A stretch of DNA of 64,000 bases from Nocardia fusca NBRC 14340 (lineage in GTDB: Bacteria; Actinomycetota; Actinomycetes; Mycobacteriales; Mycobacteriaceae). The notes beneath the pieces were generated by a model. It searched no databases. It was not told the DNA's origin and saw nothing but the letters and a program-made list of their open reading frames with translations. Below are positions 49,212 through 57,597 of this stretch, piece by piece. The stretch covers positions 1 to 64,000 of the forward strand of contig NZ_BDCU01000016.1 in NCBI RefSeq assembly GCF_001618425.1, given 5' to 3'. Each line of letters begins with the position of its first letter. Positions within the stretch are counted from its first letter, which is position 1. The translations under genes were made by a program, and so were the position numbers.

Positions 49212-50259
49212 TCAGAGGTGGCCGGCGTCGATGATCGCCCGGGCGAAGGGCCGCGGCGCCTCCTGCGGCACGTTGTGCCCGATCCCGTCGAGCACTCGGT
49301 GCTCGTATCGGCCGGTGAACCTGGCCCGATAGGCTGCCCCGTCCTTGGTGGCGCCGTCGAAATCGCTGGCGACGGTGACAGTGGGCACGGTGATCGCCGG
49401 GGCGGCGGCGAGCTGCAGTTCGTAGCCGTCGTACTGTGGCTCACCCGGCGCCAGGCCCAGGCGCCAGCGGTAGTTGTGGACGACGATGTCGACGTGGTCC
49501 GGGTTGTCGAACGCGGTGGCGCTGCGATCGTAGGTGGCGTCGTCGAAATCCCATGCGGGGGACGCGGTGCGCCAGATCAGCTTGTTGAACTCGTGCCGGT
49601 TGCGGAGGTAGCCGAGCCGACCGCGTTCGGTGGCGAAGTAGTACTGGTACCACCAACCGAGTTCGGCCTGTGGCGGCAGCGGCTGCTGGTTGCCGGTCAG
49701 CGAGGTGACCAGGTATCCGCTCACCGACACCAGCGCCTGGCAGCGGTGCGGCCACAGGGCGGCGACGATGTCGGCGGTGCGGGAGCCCCAGTCGAAACCA
49801 CCGAGAATCGCCGCGTCGATATGCAACGCGTCCATGAGATCGACGACGTCACGGGCGATCGCCGACTGCTGGCCGTTGCGGACGGTGCGGTCGGAGAGGA
49901 ATGTGGTCGGCCCGTAGCCGCGCAGGTAGGGCACGATCACCCGGTACCCCTCGGCCGCCAGCAGGGGGCCCACGTCGGCGTAGCTGTGCGGGTCGTAGGG
50001 CCAACCGTGCAGCAACAGCACGGGAACGCCGGTGGCGGGTCCGTACTCGACATATCCGACGTTCAGTAGCCCGGCCCCGGACCTGTTGCACCGCGGGCAG
50101 GCCGGTAACGGCCCCCGATCCGACCCGCAGCGCAGCACCCGGCGCGGTGGCCGGTGGCACGAACTCCTCGGCCGAGCAGGCGCCGAGCGAGGTCACCGCG
50201 ACCCCGGCCGCGCCCACCGCGAGGGCTCCGCCGAACAGTCGTCGTCTGCTGATGGCCAT
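49212..50259 (-). pseudogene. Tat-exported alpha/beta hydrolase broken by one-base insertion
   Basis: Two frames make one gene. From the ATG at 50259 the protein starts AISRRRLFGGALAVGAAGVA, a twin-arginine signal, then SLGACSAEEF (a possible lipobox). Near 50075 the frame shifts. The rest, ending at 49212, is a haloalkane-dehalogenase/epoxide-hydrolase-type protein: LLLHGWPYDP, the nucleophile GGFDWGSRTA with Asp, a lid domain (WWYQYYFATERGRLG) and the catalytic His in GIGHNVPQE. The shift is caused by a run of four C (50075-50078, plus strand) where three would keep both halves in frame. It is either a true pseudogene or a sequencing error. Confidence 0.8.
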
Positions 50260-50404
50260 CACAACTCCCTCGTCGAACACACGATTCGTGACCGCATCGG
50301 GCCACATCGATGACGCTAGGGAGCACAGGGGCGGCGCCGCGTCCGTCGGATGACGTAATCGGTGACGGTATGCCCGGCGACGACCCGGTCACCGTCGCGC
50401 GAAC

Positions 50405-53107
50405 TCACTCGGTGCCGGGTGCGGCCGGCAGCACGGCGGCGAGTTCGGTGCGGGAGCTGACGCCGAGTTTGGGGAAAATACGGTGCAGGTGGGTACTGAC
50501 GGTGCGATGCGAGAGGTAGAGCCGCTGCCCGATCTCCCGATTGGTCAGCCCCTGGGCGGCCAGCCGGGCGATGGCCAGTTCGTGCGGGGTGAGCCGTTCG
50601 CCGATATCGGGGCCCCGCTCCGGGCTCGCCTCGCCGGCGCCCCGCAACTCCAGGCGCGCCCGTTCGCTCCACGCGGTGAAGCCGAGCGCGTCGAAGGTTT
50701 CCCTGGCGGTGCGCAGCGGGTTCCGGGAGTCGACCACGCGCCGCTGCCGGCGCAGCCATTCGCCGTAGGCCAGGTGCGCTCGCGCACGTTCGGCCGGCCA
50801 CCCGGTGAGGTCGGCCGCCAGCACCTCGGCGAACCGGTCGCCGGCGGTCTCGCCGGCGAGCAGGGCGCGGGCGTAGCGCAGTCCGATGTGCAGGGCCGGT
50901 GAGCCGGTGCGTGCCGCGGCAGGCGTCACGGTGTCCAGCAGGTTCCGCAGCGCCTCGGTGCGGCCGGAACGGACCGCCGCGTCCGCGAGGTCGGCGAGGA
51001 AGTACGCGCGCAGCGCCGGGGTGTGGGCCGGATCGGCGGGATCGTGCATGCGGGCGAGGTCGGTGTAGGCGTCGTCGGCGCGGCCCTCGCCGAGCGCTGC
51101 CAGTCCGCGTGCCAGCGCGACCGTCGCCAGCACCGGCCGCGCGCCGGAGGCCAGCCCGATCCGCTCCGCGTCCGTGGCCAGCGTCGCGGCCCGCTCGCGG
51201 TTCCCGCGCAGGGCGGCGATCTCGGCCCGCACGGCGACGGCCAGCCCACCCATGAACGGTTGGCCGGTCTCGTCGGCGAGGGCCTCGGCCTCGGCCGCTA
51301 TCGGCTCGGCGGTGATCACATCGCCGAGCCGGGTCAGGCACCATGCCTGGACCGCCAGCGCGCGGGGCAGCAGCCCCAATCGCCCGGTGGCGCGCAGCCC
51401 GGGAGCGGCCGCGGCGGCATAGCGGGCGGCCAGATCGAAGGCACCGACCTGGAGTGCGGCGCTACCGAGGAACCGGTCGACCTCGGGGTCGCGCCCGGTG
51501 GCCGAGATCTGTCCACGCAGGTACCCGAGAACGGTCGTACCGCATTCGACCGGCGCGACGTAGGCGGTGATCGCGACCCGGCGCGGATCGTCCTTGGCCA
51601 CCGGCAGACCCTCCACGACAGCGAGCAGGGCTCGCCGGACCTCGGGGCCCGGTTCGGACCAGAAACACCGCATGGCCGCGCCCCACAGGATGCGCAGCGC
51701 CGCGTCGTCGTGACCGTCGGCGGCGACCCGCGCCGCCAGCTCCGCCAAGTCGCCGATGCGGGAAGGGTCTTCGCGTACGCCGTCGTCGAATCCGCTGAGC
51801 AGCCGATGCGCCGTGGCGTCCTGGGGCGGGGTCAGTTCGAGGGTGCGCGCGGTGCGCACCAAACGTTCGGCGGTATCTCTGCTCCCGGAATCCACCGCCA
51901 GTTCGGCGGCGCGCAGCAGCCGGTCCGCGCGGTGCCCGGCGGAGCCGACGACAGCGGCCCGTTCCAGTGCTGCGGCCGCGGCGCCCCGGTGCCGGGCGCG
52001 GCCCGCCACCTCTTCCAGCTCTCGAGCGACCTCCTCGTCGTGACCGGCCACACCCGCCGCACGCTGCCAGGCGCGGCGGTCCGGGGCGTCGCGCAGAATC
52101 TCGGCGAGCGCCCGGTGCGCGCGCCCGCGCTCTTCGGCGGTCGCCGTGGCGGCGAGCGCGGACCGGATGAGCGGATGCCGGAATACCACCGTCCCGGAAA
52201 CGAGGGCGATCAGCCGCGCCTCGACCGCCGGCGCCAGGACATCGGGCGAGAGGTCGCGGCCCAGCAGCAGCCCGGCCGCGGCAAGGATCTCGCTGCGGGC
52301 ACCGCCGTCGTCGAGCGCCGCGACGAGCAGCGCTGTCGCGGCGGGCCCGGGCAGGGCCTGTGCCCTGGCCGCGAAGGCACGGCGCAGCCGGTCGGTCATC
52401 GGGAGGGTCGCCGGGAGCTCGGCGAGGTCGGCCGCCGACGTCGCCAGTTCGATCAGGGCGAGGGGGTTGCCGTCCGCTTCCGCCAGTACCCGTTCGCGTA
52501 CCGGCGCGGACAGCCGCGGCGCGGCCACGCCGAGCAGCGCGGTCGCGTGTGCGGCCGACAGCGCGGTGAGGCGCATCGGAGTCAGTCCGGCGGCGGCGAG
52601 CGGTGACGTGGCACCGTCGCGTACGGTCGCCAGCACAGTGATCGGTTCGGTGTGAATGCGACGGGCGAGGAAGGCGAGGACCTGGGCGCTCGCGGAGTCC
52701 AGCCAGTGCACATCCTCGGCGACGACGAGCAGGGCCTGCTCGGCGGCGGCGTCGGACAGCAGGGTGAGCGCGGCCAATCCGACCAGGTGCACGCTCGGCT
52801 CACCCTCGGCGTCGGACAGACCGAAAGCGCATGCGAGCGCGTCGTATTGGCGGGCGGGCAGCCCCGCGAACGCGGCGCGCAGCGGATACAACAGCCGGTG
52901 CAGCCCGGCATAGCCGAAGTGCCGCTCGGCTTCGGTTCCCGCGGTCCGCAGCACCCGCACCGACGCCGCCGCCGCGACCGTCTCCTCGACCAGCGCCGAC
53001 TTTCCGATTCCGGGTTCGCCCTCGATCAGCACGCCGGTGCGGTCCCGCGGATCGAAGAGGAGCGCGTCCAGCTCCTTGCGCTCGGTATCCCGGCCGAACA
53101 GCGACAT
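50405..53107 (-). CDS. Large LuxR family regulator with AAA-type ATPase
   Basis: A 900-residue LAL-type regulator (LuxR with ATPase). The N-terminal ATPase domain has Walker A GEPGIGKSA and a Walker B-like ALLVVAEDVHWLDSAS. A long helical TPR-like middle carries AWCLTRLGDVITAEPIAAEA and similar repeats. The C-terminal LuxR helix-turn-helix is LTPHELAIARLAAQGLTNREI followed by YLSHRTVSTHLHRIFPKLGV, in family-standard form. The ATG at 53107 has AGGAG eight bases upstream, better than the GTG at 53116. The broken hydrolase lies 145 bases downstream on the same strand, and could be a regulatory target. Confidence 0.92.
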   Translation of the reverse strand: MSLFGRDTERKELDALLFDPRDRTGVLIEGEPGIGKSALVEETVAAAASVRVLRTAGTEAERHFGYAGLHRLLYPLRAAFAGLPARQYDALACAFGLSDAEGEPSVHLVGLAALTLLSDAAAEQALLVVAEDVHWLDSASAQVLAFLARRIHTEPITVLATVRDGATSPLAAAGLTPMRLTALSAAHATALLGVAAPRLSAPVRERVLAEADGNPLALIELATSAADLAELPATLPMTDRLRRAFAARAQALPGPAATALLVAALDDGGARSEILAAAGLLLGRDLSPDVLAPAVEARLIALVSGTVVFRHPLIRSALAATATAEERGRAHRALAEILRDAPDRRAWQRAAGVAGHDEEVARELEEVAGRARHRGAAAAALERAAVVGSAGHRADRLLRAAELAVDSGSRDTAERLVRTARTLELTPPQDATAHRLLSGFDDGVREDPSRIGDLAELAARVAADGHDDAALRILWGAAMRCFWSEPGPEVRRALLAVVEGLPVAKDDPRRVAITAYVAPVECGTTVLGYLRGQISATGRDPEVDRFLGSAALQVGAFDLAARYAAAAAPGLRATGRLGLLPRALAVQAWCLTRLGDVITAEPIAAEAEALADETGQPFMGGLAVAVRAEIAALRGNRERAATLATDAERIGLASGARPVLATVALARGLAALGEGRADDAYTDLARMHDPADPAHTPALRAYFLADLADAAVRSGRTEALRNLLDTVTPAAARTGSPALHIGLRYARALLAGETAGDRFAEVLAADLTGWPAERARAHLAYGEWLRRQRRVVDSRNPLRTARETFDALGFTAWSERARLELRGAGEASPERGPDIGERLTPHELAIARLAAQGLTNREIGQRLYLSHRTVSTHLHRIFPKLGVSSRTELAAVLPAAPGTE

Positions 53108-53322
53108 CGTGGGCACTCCTGTTCCGGTCCGCGCCCGGCGGACCCGTCCGCGACCCTACTCGAGCGAACCGGTCACCCGGGGCGGCATACAGCGTGTCCG
53201 CCGGTAGTCTTCCGCGTCACCCGCCTGCTCGGGTCGGACAGGACACCGTCCGGAACCACGGCCGGGGCAGCCATGGCCGCTGTGCCGGGACAACGGTTTC
53301 CGGACTGCACGGGTCGCCCCGA

Positions 53323-53520
53323 GTGATTCGCTTCGCCATCGGCGCGGCTGCCCTCGGAATCATCGCGAGCGCGACGATCCGGGCAGCGCCACCGGCCTCG
53401 GCCACGGTCACCGGCATCACACCCTCGTTCACCCGCGGCACCCACAGCTACGAAACGACCTGTACCTACACCGGGAGCGTGACGGTCGACGACCGGCCGC
53501 AGTATCCGCGTGCCGAACAC
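53323..53520 (+). pseudogene. Possible truncated small secreted protein
   Basis: From a GTG at 53323 the frame reads as a Sec signal peptide (RFAIGAAALGIIASATIRAA, cleavage near PASA) followed by a short Ig-like beta stretch VTGITPSFTRGTHSYETTCTY and TGSVTVDD. Secreted Nocardia proteins with such N-termini continue for a further 80-100 residues. Here the frame runs on, antisense, into the membrane-protein gene at 53523, and the similarity ends at about 53500. It is probably a 5' fragment of a gene truncated by rearrangement. Confidence 0.4.
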
Positions 53521-53522
53521 CG

Positions 53523-54170
53523 CTATCGAGCCAGCAGGGTGATGCTGGCGGCAACGATCCACGCGATCCAGCCGAGCCATCCCACCAGGCCGATCAGCGC
53601 GAGGCGGCTGGTCCCTTCGGCATTGTGCGAACTCGCCGAGGATGCGAGGAAGAGCAGCGTGGCGGCGGCGAAGCCGAGCCACTGCTGCCATGGCGGCAGG
53701 AAACCGGTCTCGGCGGCGGCGAGACCGAATCCCAGCAGCGCGATCGCCAGGAAGACCTGATTGAAGCCGAACAGCACATTGTGCAGGGCCCACAGGCCGG
53801 AAGTCGACGCGTGGTCACGTGCGGTCGCGGCGAGCCCGAACCGCAACGCCTCCACACAGCTGAAGGCGACGTTCTGCATCAGAACACCACCGAATCCCAG
53901 CAGCAGCCACATGGTGGGCGCCGCCGGAGATTCCCACATCGCCGACGCCATACCCGCAGCGAAAAGCGTGGTGCACAGCCAGGTCAGCGGGGCGAGCACC
54001 GAGGGGCGTTTCAACGCGTCACCGACCGCGGCCAGCGCGTCCACCACTTCGTCCATGCCCTGCCCCGACATCGGTAGCGGCAGCCGGGCGCGCACGTAGA
54101 CGAGATTGACCACCACGGCCGTGAGCACGAATCCGATTCCGCCCAGGCCCGCTGCGCTCGACTCGATCAC
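53523..54170 (-). CDS. Multi-pass membrane protein
   Basis: A 215-residue protein with six likely membrane helices (GIGFVLTAVVVNLVYVRA; LTWLCTTLFAAGMASAM; MWLLLGFGGVLMQNVAF; LFGFNQVFLAIALLGFGLA; WLGFAAATLLFLASSA; LIGLVGWLGWIAWIVAASI). The GTG at 54170 has GGGAGG seven bases upstream; earlier in-frame codons overlap the operator region. It is divergent from a TetR gene with 70 bp between, so the TetR is likely its regulator. The family is not recognised. A transport or stress role is possible, but no transporter signature is seen. Confidence 0.75.
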   Translation of the reverse strand: MIESSAAGLGGIGFVLTAVVVNLVYVRARLPLPMSGQGMDEVVDALAAVGDALKRPSVLAPLTWLCTTLFAAGMASAMWESPAAPTMWLLLGFGGVLMQNVAFSCVEALRFGLAATARDHASTSGLWALHNVLFGFNQVFLAIALLGFGLAAAETGFLPPWQQWLGFAAATLLFLASSASSHNAEGTSRLALIGLVGWLGWIAWIVAASITLLAR

Positions 54171-54240
54171 GGTACCGGCCTCCCATATTGGTTTTACGAA
54201 TGTTATTTTGAATATAGGTAGCGGAAGATCGGAGGCGCAA
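54171..54240. promoter_or_regulatory. Divergent promoter between membrane protein and TetR
   Basis: These 70 bases separate two divergent GTG starts and are markedly AT-rich (TTTTACGAATGTTATTTTG at 54191-54209, then AATATAGG). The AT-rich part probably holds both -10 boxes and the TetR operator. No perfect palindrome was found. Confidence 0.5.
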
Positions 54241-54867
54241 GTGACCACTTCACCACCTCGCCGCAGCTACGACTCGCTGCGGCGGCAAGCGCAAGCCCAA
54301 CGCACACGGGCGGAGATCGCCGAGGCGGCTCGCCGCCTGTTCGTCACGCGGGGCTGGGGGCCCACGACCGTGCGGGAAGTGGCCCAGGAGGCCGGGGTGT
54401 CGGTACCGACGGTCTATGCCGCGTACGGGAACAAGACCGGACTGGTGTGGGCCCTGGTGGAGGCGGCCGACCTACCGGCCGATCCGGCCCGGCTGCTGGG
54501 CGAGCTGGAGTCGGCGGCGGATCCGGCGCGGCAACTCGCCGCAATGGCCGGCTACGACCGCAGGCTCTTCGAACGCTCCGGTGACCTCATCGGCCTGATC
54601 CGCGAGGCCGGGCGCACCGAGCCCGACCTGGCCACCCTCTACACGCAGGTCCGCCGGGCCGCCGACCGCATCCGCGAGGAGGTGTTCTCGAGCTGGCCGG
54701 CGGGCACACTTCGCGCCGAGGTGGACCTGACCACCGCCGTCGACACCTACGCCGCACTGTGCAATATCGACGCCTACACCGTGCTCACCGGCGAACGCGG
54801 CTGGTCCCCGGAACGGGTCGAGCAGTGGTGGGGTCACGTACTCACCCGCCAGCTACTCGACCGATGA
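54241..54867 (+). CDS. TetR family transcriptional regulator
   Basis: A 208-residue repressor with the N-terminal TetR helix-turn-helix (RAEIAEAARRLFVTRGWG; VREVAQEAGVSVPTVYAAYG) and a helical effector domain (LAAMAGYDRRLFERSGDLIG; YTQVRRAADRIREEV; VDTYAALCNIDAYTVLTGE). The GTG at 54241 has GGAGG nine bases upstream and is preferred over the upstream ATG at 54106, which would read through the divergent promoter region. The likely target is the divergent membrane-protein gene. Confidence 0.9.
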   Translation: MTTSPPRRSYDSLRRQAQAQRTRAEIAEAARRLFVTRGWGPTTVREVAQEAGVSVPTVYAAYGNKTGLVWALVEAADLPADPARLLGELESAADPARQLAAMAGYDRRLFERSGDLIGLIREAGRTEPDLATLYTQVRRAADRIREEVFSSWPAGTLRAEVDLTTAVDTYAALCNIDAYTVLTGERGWSPERVEQWWGHVLTRQLLDR

Positions 54868-54980
54868 CCGCGGACTGCGCCACGGGGCACCCGGCCCCCG
54901 CGATCACCACCTCGGCCGCCACCGCGCAGACGATCGCCGACGCGAACCCCGCGGCCTGTACCCGGTCGTCGCCGAGTACA

Positions 54981-55838
54981 TCAGGTGACCGACGACTGCT
55001 CCCCGGTGAAGAAATCACCCAGGGCGCGAGCGATCGGGCCGGGCGCACTCTCGGTAGGGATATGATCGGCTCCGGGAATGCGGACCAGCCCGGTATTCGG
55101 AATCTCCGCGGCGAACTTCTCGGCATAGTGGATGCCTTCGAACCTGTCGTCCGCACCCCAGATCAGCAATTTGGGTGTCCGGCAACGCCGTAGCAGGGGC
55201 ACGAGATCGAGGGTGTAGCGGTTGTCGGCCGCGCCCGCCAGTGCGAGCCAGGAGCGGCGGACCCGCGCGTCGGCCCACGGGTCCACATACTCGGTGATCA
55301 GTTCTTCGGTGGCGGCATTCGCGAGCGCCGACGCCACGGCCTTCCGGCGGGCATCCAGCAACTCTTCGGCCGTCGTGGCGGCGGCCACCACCGGGTCGCG
55401 GAATCGTGCGACATGTGGTGCGGGCCAGGAGTCGTAGAGGACCGAGTTGACCAGCGCGAGCCGGGACACCTCCAGCCCGTCGTGGACCAGGAGATGCTGG
55501 GCGACGGCGCCGCCGATGTCGTGGCCGCCCAGGGCGATCGGGCCGGTGATCCCCATCGCGGAGACGAACCGCCGCACCCATCCGGCCAGCGCGGGCACCG
55601 TGGCGGTCGCCGTGGTGAGTTCGCCTCCCGATCGCCCCAGTCCGGGGAGGTCGACCGCGAGGGGCCGCAGGCCCGCCGCCGCGAGGCCGTCCAGTATCGG
55701 AAGCCACACGCGACTCCAGTACGTTCCGTGGAGCAGCAGCACCGCGGGCCCGTCCTGCTCCACGGTCAGGTAGCCGGCCGCGGCGCCGTCGACCTGAACT
55801 GCGGTCCGCCGTACGCGCGGTGGAATGGTTGCACACAT
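54981..55838 (-). CDS. Alpha/beta hydrolase, epoxide hydrolase/dehalogenase-like
   Basis: A 285-residue alpha/beta hydrolase. The oxyanion region is LLLHGTYWSRVW, the nucleophile elbow GGHDIGGAVA has Asp instead of Ser (as in haloalkane dehalogenases and epoxide hydrolases), the acid is in GADDRFEGI and the catalytic His in GADHIPTE. A four-helix lid lies between them. The ATG at 55838 has GGAG four bases upstream. The substrate is unknown; an Asp nucleophile argues for hydrolysis of epoxides or C-halogen bonds rather than esters. The gene has no operon partner. Confidence 0.87.
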   Translation of the reverse strand: MCATIPPRVRRTAVQVDGAAAGYLTVEQDGPAVLLLHGTYWSRVWLPILDGLAAAGLRPLAVDLPGLGRSGGELTTATATVPALAGWVRRFVSAMGITGPIALGGHDIGGAVAQHLLVHDGLEVSRLALVNSVLYDSWPAPHVARFRDPVVAAATTAEELLDARRKAVASALANAATEELITEYVDPWADARVRRSWLALAGAADNRYTLDLVPLLRRCRTPKLLIWGADDRFEGIHYAEKFAAEIPNTGLVRIPGADHIPTESAPGPIARALGDFFTGEQSSVT

Positions 55839-56006
55839 GGCTCCAGCGTGACCCGGCGGGCGTCCGCCGGACGAGAGTCCGGAAAGACATCATCGGGTAC
55901 ATTCCTGCCATTGCGCCGACGGCGCCGGAAAGATCACCGATTGAAAGCGCGACCTCCGGGTACGTCGCAGATATCCACCAGGACCGAACATTCGGAGGTA
56001 GATATC

Positions 56007-56249
56007 GTGGCCGAGAAGCAGACTGGCCCGCGGGAAGGACTGGAAGGCGTCGTCGAGGGCGTGAAGGGCAAGGCCAAGGAAGTAGGCGGCACCCTCCTCG
56101 ACAACAAGGACCTGCGCGACGAGGGCATCGCCCAGCAGGACAAGGCCGAAGCACAGCGTGAGGTCGCGGAGAAGGAAGCCGAAGCCGAGAAGGCACGCTC
56201 CGAGGCCGACGTTCAGGAAGCACGGCAGCGGTCACATCAGGGGCGGTAG
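56007..56249 (+). CDS. CsbD family stress protein
   Basis: An 80-residue highly charged protein matching CsbD, a small stress-response family. It contains EGVVEGVKGKAKEVGGTLLDN and the Lys/Glu/Ala repeats of a long amphipathic helix (EKEAEAEKARSEADVQEA). It has no cysteines or membrane segment. GGAGGT at 55994-55999 precedes the GTG at 56007. In other bacteria CsbD is induced by general stress; regulation cannot be read here. A strong hairpin follows downstream. Confidence 0.9.
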   Translation: MAEKQTGPREGLEGVVEGVKGKAKEVGGTLLDNKDLRDEGIAQQDKAEAQREVAEKEAEAEKARSEADVQEARQRSHQGR

Positions 56250-56311
56250 CAGCGATTCCGCCGACGGTGTCCCGAGCGCCTTCCACACGGCGCGCCGGCC
56301 ACCGAACGCCT

Positions 56312-56349
56312 GACGGCGGCCGCCCGGAGAAGTCCGGGCGGCCGCCGTC
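56312..56349. terminator. Strong bidirectional hairpin terminator
   Basis: GACGGCGGCCGCCCGG (56312-56327) and CCGGGCGGCCGCCGTC (56334-56349) form a perfect 16-bp GC-rich stem with a six-base loop AGAAGT. It lies between the convergent CsbD gene (ends 56249) and the small membrane protein (ends 56383) and probably terminates both. Confidence 0.8.
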
Positions 56350-56382
56350 GTCCTGTACGCGGGAATCCCGGCCCGAGCCGGC

Positions 56383-56586
56383 TCAGCGGCGGACGCGACG
56401 CCAGTTCCAGGAGCGGCCTCCGGCCCCGGCGCGCGCACCGGTACCGAAGCCCGCGAGATGCAGGGCGAGAAGCAACAGTCCGACGGTGACGAGGGTGCCG
56501 CCGGTGATGGAGTCACCGAGGCTGGCATCCGTCAGATCGAATAGGAGCGCGAGACCGAACGCGACGGCGGCGGCAATGGCGAGCAT
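56383..56586 (-). CDS. Small membrane protein (67 aa)
   Basis: A 67-residue protein with two predicted membrane helices (MLAIAAAVAFGLALLFDL; GTLVTVGLLLLALHLAGFG) and a basic C-terminus RSWNWRRVRR that should be cytoplasmic. The ATG at 56586 has CAGGAGG seven bases upstream. Small proteins of this layout are widespread in actinobacteria and lack a known function. It is convergent with CsbD across a shared terminator. Confidence 0.8.
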   Translation of the reverse strand: MLAIAAAVAFGLALLFDLTDASLGDSITGGTLVTVGLLLLALHLAGFGTGARAGAGGRSWNWRRVRR

Positions 56587-56710
56587 GAGAACCTCCTGAT
56601 GTTCCACCGGAACCGACGACACCCGAGCGGGTTCGTCGACTTCCTATGTCGCACATACCCGCAAAACGCCCCGGCACACGGTGGGCGCCGGAATCGCCGG
56701 GCGCCGCCTG

Positions 56711-57445
56711 CTACGCGGTGGGCTCGTCCACGCCGAAGCGGGCGGCCAGGTCGTCCCGCTGCCGCCGGAGGAATTCCGCGTCCACCACCGCTCCGTGTCC
56801 GGGCACGTATACCCCGTCCGCACCACCCAGCTCGAGCAACCGGTCGAGCGCGGCGGGCCACTGCGTCCCGACGGCGTCGGGACCGGCCTGCGGCTCGCCC
56901 GATTCCTCGACGAGGTCACCGCAGAACACCACGGTGGGGACGCCGGGCACCACGACCGCGAGATCGTGCCCGGTATGTCCGGGGCCGATACGGACCAGCA
57001 GAATATCGCGACCGGCGCCGCGCCCCAGCGCGGTCACGTCCCGGACGTACTCGCCGGGCCGGACGAGCGCGTCGGCGGCCGCCCGGGCCGCCGCCGGGTC
57101 GAGTCCGTTGTGCACGGCGTCGGCGTACAGCTCCGCGCGCCCTTCCCGGTACAGCGCCTGCGCACCGTCGGCGGCGAAGATCGGCGCGGGCCCGAATGCC
57201 GCCGCACCGAAGACATGGTCGAAGTGATGATGGGTCAGCGCGACACCGGTGACGGCCCGGCCCGCCAGCTGCTGCACCCGGTCCCGCACCCGGGCGCCCT
57301 CCTCGAGACTCGACCCGGTATCGACCACGAACGCGAAGTCCTCCCCCACGATCAACCCGGCCGTACAGTCCCATACCGGCAACCGGCATCGGCCCACTCC
57401 CTCCGCGAGCCGCTCCCAACCCAACTCTTCCCATGTCACCGTCAT
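56711..57445 (-). CDS. MBL fold metallo-hydrolase
   Basis: A 244-residue metallo-beta-lactamase-fold hydrolase. The metal-binding motif is LTHHHFDHVFG (HxHxDH), with a further His in GPGHTGHD, the Asp in FCGDLVE and a C-terminal His in VPGHGAVV. All expected zinc ligands are present. Members hydrolyse thioesters, lactones or lactams, or act on small molecules, and the specific substrate is unknown. No signal peptide is seen, so it is cytoplasmic. The ATG at 57445 begins MTVTWEELGWERL. Confidence 0.9.
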   Translation of the reverse strand: MTVTWEELGWERLAEGVGRCRLPVWDCTAGLIVGEDFAFVVDTGSSLEEGARVRDRVQQLAGRAVTGVALTHHHFDHVFGAAAFGPAPIFAADGAQALYREGRAELYADAVHNGLDPAAARAAADALVRPGEYVRDVTALGRGAGRDILLVRIGPGHTGHDLAVVVPGVPTVVFCGDLVEESGEPQAGPDAVGTQWPAALDRLLELGGADGVYVPGHGAVVDAEFLRRQRDDLAARFGVDEPTA

Positions 57446-57547
57446 AGCGAAACGCTAGCGGGCGGCCCCGCCGCGGAGAACGCGACCAGCGGGTACCGAG
57501 CGGCGGAGAGCGATCCCGAGTGAGCGTGACCGAGCGCTCATCCTAAA

Positions 57548-57582
57548 AGTCCATTCAGTTTCTATAACATTCCATATGGACT
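57548..57582. promoter_or_regulatory. Operator region of MFS/TetR operon
   Basis: AGTCCAT (57548-57554) and ATGGACT (57576-57582) are inverted half-sites, and the 10-bp palindrome TCCATATGGA lies at 57571-57580. A TATAAC box at 57563-57568 sits between them. All lie 16-50 bases upstream of the MFS start, the expected place for the operator of the downstream TetR repressor. Confidence 0.7.
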
Positions 57583-57597
57583 GTTAGTGTGGGAGGA

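Noticed and set aside
51023..52606. Long plus-strand frame opposite the LuxR regulator at 50405
   Set aside because: Shadow frame: low-complexity Gly/Arg/Gln sequence, whereas the minus strand encodes a complete LAL regulator.
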